Of a DNA stretch of 25,910 nucleotides, positions 1 through 9,009 are shown piece after piece. The position numbers and the translations under genes were made by a program. The stretch lies in contig JAKPSO010000896.1 in the NCBI GenBank assembly GCA_029571495.1, positions 1 to 25,910 of the forward strand, written 5' to 3'. The notes below the pieces were generated by a model. It ran no database searches, was not told where the DNA came from, and was given only the letters and a program-made list of their open reading frames with translations. Every line of letters starts with the position of its first letter. The first letter of the stretch is position 1. The DNA is from Pseudomonadota bacterium (GTDB lineage: Bacteria > Pseudomonadota > Gammaproteobacteria > Burkholderiales > Casimicrobiaceae).

Positions 1-2146
1 CTGAGGCAGCTTTGCGACCATGTCGCGTCGTGAACAGATAGGTCGTGCCCTGAGGGCTCACCCACGCGAGTTTGGCGTATTTGAGCGCACCTTTTTCGTC
101 GCTCATTTCGATCCACTGATTGCGCTCCATTTGCTTGACCAATTCGCCAAATGGATCGAATGCAATCTCGTTGGTCTGGTCTGGCACTTCTTCCGGTTCA
201 ACGTAAGCGGGTTTCGCGCCGCGAAGGAGTCCGGCGTGCACTTCAAGCAACCGATCAAAAAACGGCGTAACGGTGTCGTCCGACAACGTCTTGAGTCCCT
301 CGCGAAGGCGTCGGACAAGCGACGGAACGCGTTGACTCAACAGCGTTCGTTCGGCGGCCTGCTCTTTCGGCGTAACACTCCAAACCAATTCATCGAGAAC
401 AGCTACGGCTTTCTCGTACTGCGGGCTGTCTTTTCCGGCCTCAAGCAACGCATCTTGCAGGTGTGGCTGCCACGCAACTTCGATAAATTCAATGACGGGT
501 TCCGGAAGCGGGTTTTGCCGAATTCGCGAATCCACCGTTTCTTTAGCTTGGCGAACAGCAGCTAGGTGCATGTCCGCAGCTTGCGCTTCGGCCGTCTCGT
601 CTTCGACGGTCGCTTTAGCGTTTATTTCCTGTTCAGCAATAAATTGCTCAAGATCGACGAGCGCTGCAGTGAAGAATCCCAAGTCGTCGACGAAGTCGCT
701 GCAAATATGGTCGACAAGATCGCGAATCTTCAGGAAGAGATCATCTTCGACGCCGTCCTCCGGCGACCAGCCAATCCCGGCATCCGCCAGCCGATTGAGA
801 AGCTGCCGCGCAGGGTGGTTCTTTCGCGAAAAGAATCCGCGATCGACCATCGCGGCCTTCAGCATCGGAATTTGCAGGCGCCCAAGCAACACTTTGATTT
901 CGTCGCGTAGCTCTTTGCGAGCGAGCACGAAGTCAAACATCATCGCGACCAATTCAGTGGTCGTCGCATCAAGGACCGATATTTCACCCGAGGCGTAGCC
1001 CGGTACGACTTCGCGCAGAACAGTTCTTGCTGGCGCATTCGGTGCCGAGAAATCGACTTGATCAGCCCGCAGTTGAAGATCAGTCAACGAGTCGATCAAG
1101 CGTCGGTCTACGCCTGCAGACAGTGGAGCGCGGAATGCCCCGTTCGGTGCGAATCCAAGCGCCGCGCTAATCTGCATCGCTTCCTTGTTGCGTACCATGC
1201 CCGAGAGCGAAGGGTCGGACGACGCGGGTCCGCCGGAAATGGCAGGCACGACGTGTTGCAAACGCTCGACGAGCGCCACCAAGTTGGTCGCCAGTTGCTG
1301 CAATGGAGCCGACTCCTGACGCATCGCGGCGTCGAAGTTGTGACCGTTGGCATCGGAGCCTGTTGACGTGAACCCATAATTTGGCGTGTCGGGTGCGTCG
1401 CCGTGCCAATGCTGGTTTTTGACCTCGTCCGCATGAGCGGCCGAGCCAGCGTGGGATGCCGGACGCTGCATCTGCGAACGCTTCACCAAAACGCCGCAAT
1501 CGCGCAAGTATCGGTTAAGGTCCGAGTAGACATCGTTGAACCCCATTCCGCCGAGCTGCGAGAGCCCGCGGATCCAGTGCAACCGCGTCTCCACCGGCGT
1601 CGACGTATCCATCTGCATCGCTCGAAGGAGCGCACCGACCACAGAGATAGGAGAAAACGGATCTTCCTCCATCTTCAAAGTAGGCAAGCCTTTCAGGTAC
1701 GCAACCGTCTGATGCAAACCAGGCAATTCACCCAAACAGGCGCTTTCAATCGAGCGAGCCAGTGACCGCGCGGAAACGTATTCGTCAAGCACTTCGTCGG
1801 ACTGAAGCGACAACGTGCCCGTTTGCGGCGCCGAAGCTCCGGGCATGATGCAGGGCTTTTTGCCATCCAACCGCTGAGTGAGTTCTTCTGTAAACGCATC
1901 CGCGATGGCGCCACGTGAACGCAACAGCGCAGAGCGCGCGTCTAACAGACCGTTAACTGTCTTCGACTCATAGGTCTTCCCAGCCGCGTCCATTAACAAA
2001 TCGGACAACCGGTCGAAGGCTGCTGCCAACTGTAAGCTGCAGCGATGTTGCATCAAATCGCGGCACGCGCTGAGCACTGCGGCGGGTGGCGGGGCCGCGC
2101 TCTTCACAGCGGCCGCCGGAGCTTGCACAGGCATTTGCAAATTCAT
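1..2146 (-). CDS. DUF1631 family protein, copy 1 (partial, C-terminus beyond left edge)
   Basis: An open minus-strand frame runs from ATG at 2146 to the window edge, about 715 codons without a stop. An in-frame TGA at 2159-2161 limits the start to 2146 or the ATG at 2134. No good Shine-Dalgarno sequence is visible. It is a paralogue of the next gene upstream. Both share an N-terminal ACRDLM motif, a core around residues 375-460 containing VPGYA, LGRLQIPMLKAAMVDRGFF and SRKNHPAR, and a C-terminal block with NQWIEM, WVSP and YLFTTRHG. The family is DUF1631, common in beta- and gammaproteobacteria, with no established biochemical role that I know of. There is no signal peptide or membrane segment, so it is probably cytoplasmic. 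Residues ~200-300 are a poorly conserved linker. By comparison with copy 2 only about 30-35 residues are missing. The family call is firm; the function is unknown. Confidence 0.88.
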   Translation of the reverse strand, partial: MNLQMPVQAPAAAVKSAAPPPAAVLSACRDLMQHRCSLQLAAAFDRLSDLLMDAAGKTYESKTVNGLLDARSALLRSRGAIADAFTEELTQRLDGKKPCIMPGASAPQTGTLSLQSDEVLDEYVSARSLARSIESACLGELPGLHQTVAYLKGLPTLKMEEDPFSPISVVGALLRAMQMDTSTPVETRLHWIRGLSQLGGMGFNDVYSDLNRYLRDCGVLVKRSQMQRPASHAGSAAHADEVKNQHWHGDAPDTPNYGFTSTGSDANGHNFDAAMRQESAPLQQLATNLVALVERLQHVVPAISGGPASSDPSLSGMVRNKEAMQISAALGFAPNGAFRAPLSAGVDRRLIDSLTDLQLRADQVDFSAPNAPARTVLREVVPGYASGEISVLDATTTELVAMMFDFVLARKELRDEIKVLLGRLQIPMLKAAMVDRGFFSRKNHPARQLLNRLADAGIGWSPEDGVEDDLFLKIRDLVDHICSDFVDDLGFFTAALVDLEQFIAEQEINAKATVEDETAEAQAADMHLAAVRQAKETVDSRIRQNPLPEPVIEFIEVAWQPHLQDALLEAGKDSPQYEKAVAVLDELVWSVTPKEQAAERTLLSQRVPSLVRRLREGLKTLSDDTVTPFFDRLLEVHAGLLRGAKPAYVEPEEVPDQTNEIAFDPFGELVKQMERNQWIEMSDEKGALKYAKLAWVSPQGTTYLFTTRHGRKAAS

Positions 2147-2227
2147 AATTGTCGGAGGTCACCTGAACGCATGGCCGTCGGGCCCACGCCATCTATATCG
2201 GGTCGGATTTGCATTAGAGCGCTCACC

Positions 2228-2389
2228 TTAGCAATCTAGCACATAAGGCGGCGTTTCGTACGCGTCCAGCATCAACTGTTCCATTCGCGTGGCGGGAAAA
2301 CGACGGTTTCCAGCGATGTGTTTTTGCGCCGACTCAAATCCGGCCCGCGCCGCTAACGAGCTATCGATGTCGAAAATAGAGCGAGCGCG
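2228..2389 (-). other. Short open frame without a start codon between the two DUF1631 genes
   Basis: In the 255-bp gap between the DUF1631 genes the minus strand has 53 open codons between TGA (2390-2392) and TAA (2228-2230). The translation looks protein-like (segments such as IFDIDSSLAARAGF and QLMLDAYETPPYVL), but the only ATG codons lie near its end, at codons 36 and 40, and no ribosome site is visible. It is in the same frame as the stop codon of DUF1631 copy 2, twelve bases past that stop. It may be a gene remnant, or chance. No family is recognised. The rest of the gap shows no clear terminator. Confidence 0.2.
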
Positions 2390-2401
2390 TCAGCCATAGA
2401 C

Positions 2402-4621
2402 CTAGTTCTGTTGGAACATGCCCGTCAAAGCGCGGTCAATGATGGGCTCAGAATCGATCAAACGGATCGTCCCGTCGCGAAAGCCCGCCAGGAGCTCGTC
2501 GGCCCCGAACACTGACGCTTTGCCGCCAAGGCGCGTGGTAAACAAATACGAGGTCCGCTGCGGGCTAATCCATGTCAGCCGCGCGTAGCGAAGCGACCCG
2601 GTATCGTCGTCCAGTATCTCGACCCACTGATTCCGCGCCAGCTGCGCGATTACGTCGCGGAATGCGTCATCTAGCGCTTGTTCTTTCTCATCCGCAGGCG
2701 CAGGGGGAAGTGGCGGGTCAACATAGACCGGCTCCGAACCGCGAAGCAACCCCAAGTGCAACTCAAAAAGTTGTTCGAAAAACGGCGCGGCCGCGTCGGC
2801 CAGCGATTTTTCCGCCAAGCCATTGCGAAGCGTTCGAACTAACGTCGGAATTCGTTGGCTCAGTTGCTGGCGATCACCGGGCTGGTCCTTTGGCAGGACG
2901 CTCCAAACCAAGTCGTCGAGCGCCGCGACGCACTTGTTGAACTCCTCGCTATCTCGTCCGCGCAGGTGCAACTCATCCGTCAAATGCGGCTTCCACGTCT
3001 GTTGGATGAAATTGGCTACGGGTTCGGGAAGCGCATGCTGATGAATGCGAGCGTCGACGATCGACTGTGTCTCTTGAGCGGCGATTCGCTCGCGGTCCAA
3101 CGCCTCCGCCTCGGCGGTGCGCACGTCGAGCAGTGGCAACGCCTCATGTTCAAGCGAAGCGAGGAAGCTCTCAAAGTCGGCATGGGCGTCAGAAATAACG
3201 CTTAAGTCGTCGACGAAATCGCTACATACGCGAGCAACGATTTCCTGAATCTTCGCAAGTAGCGGAGCTTCGTGGGGATCGTCCGGCGACCAGCCAAGGC
3301 CCGCATCCGCCAATCGATTCAACAACACACGTGCCGGATGGTTTTTGCGTGAGAAGAAGCCGCGGTCCACCATCGCCGCTTTGAGCATCGGAATCTGCAA
3401 ACGTCCGAGCACACCTTTGATTTCATCGCGCAGTTCGCGTCGTTGAAACACAAACTCAAAAAGCATCGAGACCAACTCGATGGTGGTGGCATCGAGCACA
3501 GACACTTCACCCGTGGCGTAGCCCGGCACTGCGTCGCGCAAGATCACCGGCGGCGCCGCAACCGCGTCGGCGATATCCATCGCTGCTGTCGCCATCTGCA
3601 GCGCATTGAGCGACGCCATCAAGCGCTGGTCGACGGCTGCATTTACCGGTGGACGCGCCACTCCGTCCGGCCCAATGCCGAGCGCCGCACCAATCTGCGC
3701 GTCATCGCTGAACTGCGTGAGCGCGGGCCACCCGCCTTGGCCTGGTGTATGACCGGGCGCGTGTCCCGCGCCGCGCACAGCTGAAGAACGTTGAAGCCGC
3801 GCAACCAGCGACGCCAAATTATTGGCGAGGAGGTGCAATGGCGCCGATGGGTCCGCGCCCAAAGCCGATTGTGTCTGTTGCGCATCGGTAAATTCAGCTG
3901 GCCACGCTTGCGCGGCATTTGCTTGACCGCTGGCGCGTGACTGGGATTGCGAACTTGGCGCGGAACCTGCCTTTGCAACGCGACCATCGATCGTCAAATC
4001 ATCGACGCCCGCCTCTTCCAAAATGCGATTGAGCTCCACGAATACTTCGTGAAAACCAAGACCACCGAGTGAGGTCAGCCTTCGAAACCAAAGCGTGCGT
4101 GACTCTTGCGAAACATCAGGCAGTGCCGTCAGTGCTGCGTCGAGAGAACTCACCACTGACGGCGCAGAAAATGGGTTCTCTGCCATGCGAAGCGTCGGTT
4201 GCTGCAGCAGACGGGTGATGCGCTGATGCATCGGCATCATTTGATCGAGACACTCCGAGTCGATCAAATGCGCAAGAGAACTCGCGGCCACAAACTCGTC
4301 GATCACTTCGTCGGCTTGTAGCGAGAGTCCTTTCCCGCCGGAGCCAATCTTTGCCACCAATCCGCACGGCGCCTGAAACTCCAAACGCTGCATCAACTCG
4401 CGCTGGAAGCCCGTTCGAATAAGGGCACGCGATCCGCGCAATGACACCAGCGACTTGCGGATAACTTCGGCGCTGTCTTCGTCCTTCGCGGCGACAGAAT
4501 CCGCTTTCAGCATTTCGCTTACTTTATCCAGCGCGGCCTCGATCTTCAAGGTCGCCTGTTCGCTCATCAAATCGCGGCATGCGCGATACGTGCGATGGGT
4601 GACACGGCTGGGCGGTTGCAT
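2402..4621 (-). CDS. DUF1631 family protein, copy 2
   Basis: A complete gene of about 739 aa from ATG at 4621, preceded by AAGGA three bases upstream. A longer frame reaches a GTG at 4687, but the ATG start matches where copy 1 begins relative to the shared ACRDLM motif. The most conserved segment is around residues 360-442 (VPGYATGE, ELRDEIK, LGRLQIPMLKAAMVDRGFF, SRKNHPAR, LADAGLGW) and is nearly identical to copy 1. The C-terminal block at ~660-715 (NQWVEIL, LTWISPQ, YLFTTRLGG, ADELLAG) is also shared. Between them are predicted-helical stretches, and residues ~215-290 form an A/Q/S-rich variable linker. It is probably cytoplasmic. It lies downstream of hrpA on the same strand, 190 bp away, and upstream of copy 1, so the pair may be co-transcribed. 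The molecular function is not known. Confidence 0.9.
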   Translation of the reverse strand: MQPPSRVTHRTYRACRDLMSEQATLKIEAALDKVSEMLKADSVAAKDEDSAEVIRKSLVSLRGSRALIRTGFQRELMQRLEFQAPCGLVAKIGSGGKGLSLQADEVIDEFVAASSLAHLIDSECLDQMMPMHQRITRLLQQPTLRMAENPFSAPSVVSSLDAALTALPDVSQESRTLWFRRLTSLGGLGFHEVFVELNRILEEAGVDDLTIDGRVAKAGSAPSSQSQSRASGQANAAQAWPAEFTDAQQTQSALGADPSAPLHLLANNLASLVARLQRSSAVRGAGHAPGHTPGQGGWPALTQFSDDAQIGAALGIGPDGVARPPVNAAVDQRLMASLNALQMATAAMDIADAVAAPPVILRDAVPGYATGEVSVLDATTIELVSMLFEFVFQRRELRDEIKGVLGRLQIPMLKAAMVDRGFFSRKNHPARVLLNRLADAGLGWSPDDPHEAPLLAKIQEIVARVCSDFVDDLSVISDAHADFESFLASLEHEALPLLDVRTAEAEALDRERIAAQETQSIVDARIHQHALPEPVANFIQQTWKPHLTDELHLRGRDSEEFNKCVAALDDLVWSVLPKDQPGDRQQLSQRIPTLVRTLRNGLAEKSLADAAAPFFEQLFELHLGLLRGSEPVYVDPPLPPAPADEKEQALDDAFRDVIAQLARNQWVEILDDDTGSLRYARLTWISPQRTSYLFTTRLGGKASVFGADELLAGFRDGTIRLIDSEPIIDRALTGMFQQN

Positions 4622-4811
4622 GATTCCTTGTGAGCGAAAAGTTATTCCGCGTGTGAGTGGCTGCGTGGACTCGACTACCGTGAACACGCAGCGAGCTCAG
4701 GTCAATACTGCATCGCACTCAGGTACACGAGTTTCGACCAATTTAGCACACACAACAAATTGACATTTGTCACCAGAATTACCCTATGCATGGGTCATAT
4801 GCCATCGGAAT

Positions 4812-7800
4812 TTATGGTGCTGTTGCCTCCGACCAGGCTTTGTCCAATCGCTTCGCCGACACCGGGAACGGGGTCTTCAATTCCTGCGCGAATAACGATA
4901 CTTGTAGCTCTTCAATGAGCCATCGAAAATCGGCGAGCTTTTCGCTGTGCGCGGGGCCGACACGCTCAACCTCCGCTTGCCATCGAGCCCAATAATTTGC
5001 CAAAACGGGACCGTGCCTCGGTTCCCGCTCTGGCATTGATAAATACTTTTCTAAACGCTTGCCGAGTGCTTTCATGTAGCGCGACAAATGCGGTAATTGA
5101 GACCAAGGCGTCGCGGCCAAAAATCCTGGGAACACCAGCCGGTCGCGCCATTGCGAAAGCGTCGGAACGATGGCCTTGGCGCGCGGCGCGTTGTGCAACA
5201 CCACTTGCAGCGCCGCATAAGCTTCGGCAACCTGTGCCAACGTACGCCCGAGTGCTTCAGCAGCCACCGGAATCCGTTGCTTTGCGCGTTGGACTTGCTC
5301 GCGAAATGCGCGCTCGTCGCGCGGCAGAGAATCGTCACCGACCATGGCGCGATCTGCAAGCGTGCTCAGAAAATCGGCGAGCAACTTGTCGGTCGCAATC
5401 GTGGTCTTCAGTTGCATGGCGCTTTGCACAAAGCCCGCGGGGCCCTTTTCCCAGTTGCGCATCTGCTGCTTAAGCTCAAGTGAGATGAGGCGCACTACGC
5501 CGCGCCGATGGGCGAGCTCAGCCTCGCGCGCAGTCTCGAAAAGGCGCACGGCAACGCTTGTGTTTTCATCGACGCAGGCAGGGTACGCAGTCACCGTCCG
5601 ACCGGCGCGTTTGACCGGAATGCCATCCGGCAGCGTGCCGATCGTCCACGTCGTGATGCCCGTCTTTTCAATCTCTGAGGCAACGCTAGCACCCTTGGTG
5701 TCGCCCTGAAAAGCCATGCGCGCGATTTGACCAAGCTCATCTTGCAGCTTCGAGAGGTCGCGTCCCATCGCGAGTTCATTGCCCTCACCGTCCATCACGC
5801 GGAAGTTGAGCTGCAGGTGCGCCGGAACCTCGATACGATCCCACACCGAGGTGGGCAAGCGAAGATTCAAGTAGTCGCGCAGAAAATCGAGCAGCGCTTC
5901 CGGCAACGGCTTTTCGCGAGGTGTCGCCAACTCAAGAAACGCGGTCACCGTGTCTGGTACAGGTTGCACGCGACCACGCTCGGCCTTGGGCAGCGCCTTT
6001 AGATACACCGCGATTTTTTCGCGCCAAAGCCCCGGAATTAGCCAGCTCGCGAAGCGATCTTCCACGGCGTTTAGCAAAGGCAGCGGCAGCCGCACTGTCA
6101 CACCGTCCATCACGTGATTCGGTTCGAATCGATAGGTCGTCGGTACTTCAAAATCGCCGAGCTTGAGCGTTTTCGGAAACTGCTCTTCAGTGATCGCCTC
6201 CGCGCCATGACGCATGAGTTGTTCGCGCGAGAGGCGCAACGACTGATCACGGGTCGCACGCAACTCCGCGCGCTCCGTGGGGGCGAGCTCGGTTGCGGTT
6301 TCCGCTTTGAGCCACTTTTCAAGCTCTGCGCGCGTCGAAATCTCCACGGGAATACGCGCCGTGTAGAACGCCGCAATCGTTTCTTCCGACACCAACACGT
6401 CCGTGCGTCGAGCTTTGTCTTCGAGCGCCTGTACGTCTTTCACGAGCTTCAAGTTGTGCGCGTAAAACGCTGCGGCCGTTTCGACTTCGCCAATGGCCAA
6501 CGCGTTGGAGAAAATCTCGTGCGCTTCATTGGGCGCGATACGGCTGTAGTTGACGCGACGGCGCGGCACGATGGTGAGCCCGTAGAGCGACACGCGTTCG
6601 CTCGCCACAACCTGTCCGCTCGCTCGATCCCACTTTGGTTCAAAGTAGTTGTGCGCCAGCACATCGCCCGCCGCAGGCTCGATCCAGTCCGGGTCGATTC
6701 GCGCCAGGGTTCGCGCGTAGAGCCGTGTCGTCTCCGCAAGCTCCGCAGCCATCAGCCACTTCAGGCCTTTCTTGTCGACGCCACTGCCGGGAAACGGATG
6801 AAACTTGATGCCTCGCGCGCCGAGGTAGAAATCCCCCTCGTCGCTTTTCACGCCGATGTTGCCCAAGAGCCCCGGCAACAACGCGCGGTGAAACAGCTCA
6901 AATGGCGGCTCTTTCGCGAGTTCCGCTTCGACGTTCCAGCTTAGGTCACGCAGGCTGTCGCGCAGTTGTCCGTGCAAGTCGCGCCACTCACGCAGGCGCA
7001 ACCAATTCAAAAACTTCTCGCGGCACGCCTGCACTTGTTTCTTGTGACCACCCTCCTCGCGAAGGTCCACAAAAAACTTCCAAACATTGAGTAGCGACAA
7101 GAAGTCACTTTTGGTGTCCTTGAACCACTGGTGCGCACGATCCGCCGCGTCTCGCGCCTCGAACGGCCGCTCGCGTGGGTCCGGCACCGAAAGTGCAGCA
7201 GCGATGACGAGTACTTCCGGCAACACACCGAGCTTCTTGCCTTCGACCAACATGCGACCGATGCGCGGATCGACGGGGATGCGCGACAGCTCGCGGCCAA
7301 TGGGCGTGAGTTCGCCCGCCTCGCTAAGCGCGCCCAGTTCTTGCAGCAACGCCGTGCCGTCGGCAATAGCGCGACTGCTGGGCGGTTCGATGAACGGAAA
7401 CTCTTGAACGCGTCCCATGCCTAGCGATGCGAGGCGCAAGATGACGCCCGCGAGCGACGAGCGCAAAATTTCCGGATCGGTGAATTCGCTACGCGCTTTG
7501 AAATCGTCTTCGCTATAGAGGCGCACGCAGATGCCTGGCCCGACGCGGCCACATCGACCCGCGCGTTGATTCGCACTCGCCTGCGAAATCTTCTCGATTT
7601 GCAGCATCTGGACTTTGTTCTTCACGCTGTAGCGATTGAGCCGCGCGAGCCCCGTATCCACCACGTAACGAATGCCGGGCACAGTGAGCGACGTCTCAGC
7701 GACGTTGGTCGACAAAATCACGCGACGACCGTTCGAGCCCGAAAAAATGCGTTGCTGATCCTGGACCGAAAGGCGCGAGAACAGCGGCAAAATTTCCGTG

Positions 7801-8738
7801 CCGGGCTTCAGCCGACGCCGCAAAATGTCTTGCGTCTCGCGAATTTCACGTTCGCCAGGCAGGAACACCAGCACGTCACCGGGCCCGTTCAGCCACAGCT
7901 CATCGACCGCGTCGCCAATGGCTTCTTCGAGCTTCTCCTCGTCGTCTTCTTCGCTTTGTGTAGAGCGATACAGCACGTCAACCGGATAGGTGCGGCCAGA
8001 GACGGCGATGAGTGGCGCGGGCTTGCCGTGACGGTCCTGAAAGTGCAGGGCGAAACGCTCGGCATCAATCGTCGCCGACGTGATGATGACTTTCAAATCC
8101 GGCCGTTTCGGAAGCAGTTGCCGCAGATAGCCGAGCAAAAAATCGATGTTCAGCGAACGCTCGTGCGCCTCGTCGATGATGATCGTGTCGTAGGCATTGA
8201 GGAATTTGTCGCCTTGCGTTTCGGCCAGCAAAATGCCGTCCGTCATCAGTTTGACGAAGCCGTCCTCTTTCGCTTTTTCCGAGAAACGCACCTTGAAACC
8301 AACCGTGGCGCCGACCTCTTCGCCGAGTTCTTTGGCGATGCGCTCGGCGACGCTGCGCGCGGCGATCCGCCGGGGCTGCGTGTGGCCAATGAGCCCGAAA
8401 CGGCCGCGGCCTGCAGCAAGCGCGATTTTCGGAAGCTGCGTGGTCTTGCCCGACCCCGTCTCACCGGTGAGCACAACGACTTGGTGATTACGAATCAGCG
8501 ACGCGATTTCGTCGGCCCGCTCGGACACCGGCAGGCCCTCGGCATAAGTGATCGCGGGCGAGCGCGACAGCCGTTCGCGAAATCGCTCCTCAGCGCGCGC
8601 AACGTCGGCGGCGAGCTGATCGGGTTTGAGTTGTTTTGCGCGGCGGCTGATGCGCCAGTAGTCTGCCAGCAACATGGACTGGCGATTGAGGGCGGCTGAA
8701 GCGGCGGCGGCGGCGGTGTGTGATCTAGTTTCGGTCAT
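4812..8738 (-). CDS. hrpA: ATP-dependent RNA helicase HrpA (DEAH box)
   Basis: A 1308-aa protein, close to the ~1300 aa of E. coli HrpA. Visible helicase motifs in order are Walker A GETGSGKT (92-99), motif Ia TQPRRIAA (120-127), the DEAH box (189-192), SAT (221-223) and motif VI QRAGRCGR (391-398). The region after ~450 carries the helicase-associated and OB-type domains, and the long C-terminal half is the DUF3418-type extension typical of bacterial HrpA. DEAH helicases unwind or remodel RNA and RNA-protein complexes using NTP. E. coli HrpA has been linked to mRNA processing and to stalled ribosomes. It acts in the cytoplasm. The ATG at 8738 precedes an Ala-rich, nonconserved N-terminus and no convincing Shine-Dalgarno is seen. 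It is transcribed divergently from the substrate-binding protein gene at 9010. No key motif is missing. Confidence 0.97.
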   Translation of the reverse strand: MTETRSHTAAAAASAALNRQSMLLADYWRISRRAKQLKPDQLAADVARAEERFRERLSRSPAITYAEGLPVSERADEIASLIRNHQVVVLTGETGSGKTTQLPKIALAAGRGRFGLIGHTQPRRIAARSVAERIAKELGEEVGATVGFKVRFSEKAKEDGFVKLMTDGILLAETQGDKFLNAYDTIIIDEAHERSLNIDFLLGYLRQLLPKRPDLKVIITSATIDAERFALHFQDRHGKPAPLIAVSGRTYPVDVLYRSTQSEEDDEEKLEEAIGDAVDELWLNGPGDVLVFLPGEREIRETQDILRRRLKPGTEILPLFSRLSVQDQQRIFSGSNGRRVILSTNVAETSLTVPGIRYVVDTGLARLNRYSVKNKVQMLQIEKISQASANQRAGRCGRVGPGICVRLYSEDDFKARSEFTDPEILRSSLAGVILRLASLGMGRVQEFPFIEPPSSRAIADGTALLQELGALSEAGELTPIGRELSRIPVDPRIGRMLVEGKKLGVLPEVLVIAAALSVPDPRERPFEARDAADRAHQWFKDTKSDFLSLLNVWKFFVDLREEGGHKKQVQACREKFLNWLRLREWRDLHGQLRDSLRDLSWNVEAELAKEPPFELFHRALLPGLLGNIGVKSDEGDFYLGARGIKFHPFPGSGVDKKGLKWLMAAELAETTRLYARTLARIDPDWIEPAAGDVLAHNYFEPKWDRASGQVVASERVSLYGLTIVPRRRVNYSRIAPNEAHEIFSNALAIGEVETAAAFYAHNLKLVKDVQALEDKARRTDVLVSEETIAAFYTARIPVEISTRAELEKWLKAETATELAPTERAELRATRDQSLRLSREQLMRHGAEAITEEQFPKTLKLGDFEVPTTYRFEPNHVMDGVTVRLPLPLLNAVEDRFASWLIPGLWREKIAVYLKALPKAERGRVQPVPDTVTAFLELATPREKPLPEALLDFLRDYLNLRLPTSVWDRIEVPAHLQLNFRVMDGEGNELAMGRDLSKLQDELGQIARMAFQGDTKGASVASEIEKTGITTWTIGTLPDGIPVKRAGRTVTAYPACVDENTSVAVRLFETAREAELAHRRGVVRLISLELKQQMRNWEKGPAGFVQSAMQLKTTIATDKLLADFLSTLADRAMVGDDSLPRDERAFREQVQRAKQRIPVAAEALGRTLAQVAEAYAALQVVLHNAPRAKAIVPTLSQWRDRLVFPGFLAATPWSQLPHLSRYMKALGKRLEKYLSMPEREPRHGPVLANYWARWQAEVERVGPAHSEKLADFRWLIEELQVSLFAQELKTPFPVSAKRLDKAWSEATAP

Positions 8739-8819
8739 GCAGCGCGTGATTTTACGGCATGCGATACAGCTTTTTTGGTCGAATGGCTTTCGCTAGGCAC
8801 TTACATGTGCTTTTCACAA

Positions 8820-8831
8820 TAAGTCGACTTA
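8820..8831. promoter_or_regulatory. 12-bp perfect palindrome between divergent genes
   Basis: TAAGTCGACTTA is a perfect palindrome in the 271-bp divergent spacer between hrpA and the ABC substrate-binding protein gene. Its position fits an operator. However, 12-bp perfect palindromes are expected several times by chance in a window this size, so this is a weak candidate. Confidence 0.2.
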
Positions 8832-8841
8832 GCAAAAAATC

Positions 8842-8872
8842 TTGCTGTGACGACCGATTTTCTGCCGATAAT
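8842..8872 (+). promoter_or_regulatory. Possible sigma-70 promoter for the substrate-binding protein gene
   Basis: TTGCTG at 8842-8847 and GATAAT at 8867-8872 resemble -35 and -10 boxes. The 19-bp spacer is longer than ideal. They sit about 140 bp upstream of the start at 9010, just after the 8820 palindrome. Weak on its own. Confidence 0.25.
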
Positions 8873-9009
8873 GCGCAAAAGCTGATCGCGCCTAGCAAAC
8901 ACACCGCGTCGCGCGACGAGCGTCGTGGACGCTAGCACGGGTCCCAGTGATGCTCACGAACTGGCTAAACTGCCAACGTGTTCAATTTCTCACCCTTGGA
9001 ACGACTCCG

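Noticed and set aside
20..998. Several plus-strand frames of 110-180 codons at the left edge
   Set aside because: The minus strand carries a continuous DUF1631 frame that matches its paralogue through this region.
7566..8699. A 377-codon plus-strand open frame antisense to hrpA
   Set aside because: It lies wholly opposite the conserved helicase domain, shows no family motif and reads as a low-complexity Arg-rich shadow of the real gene.
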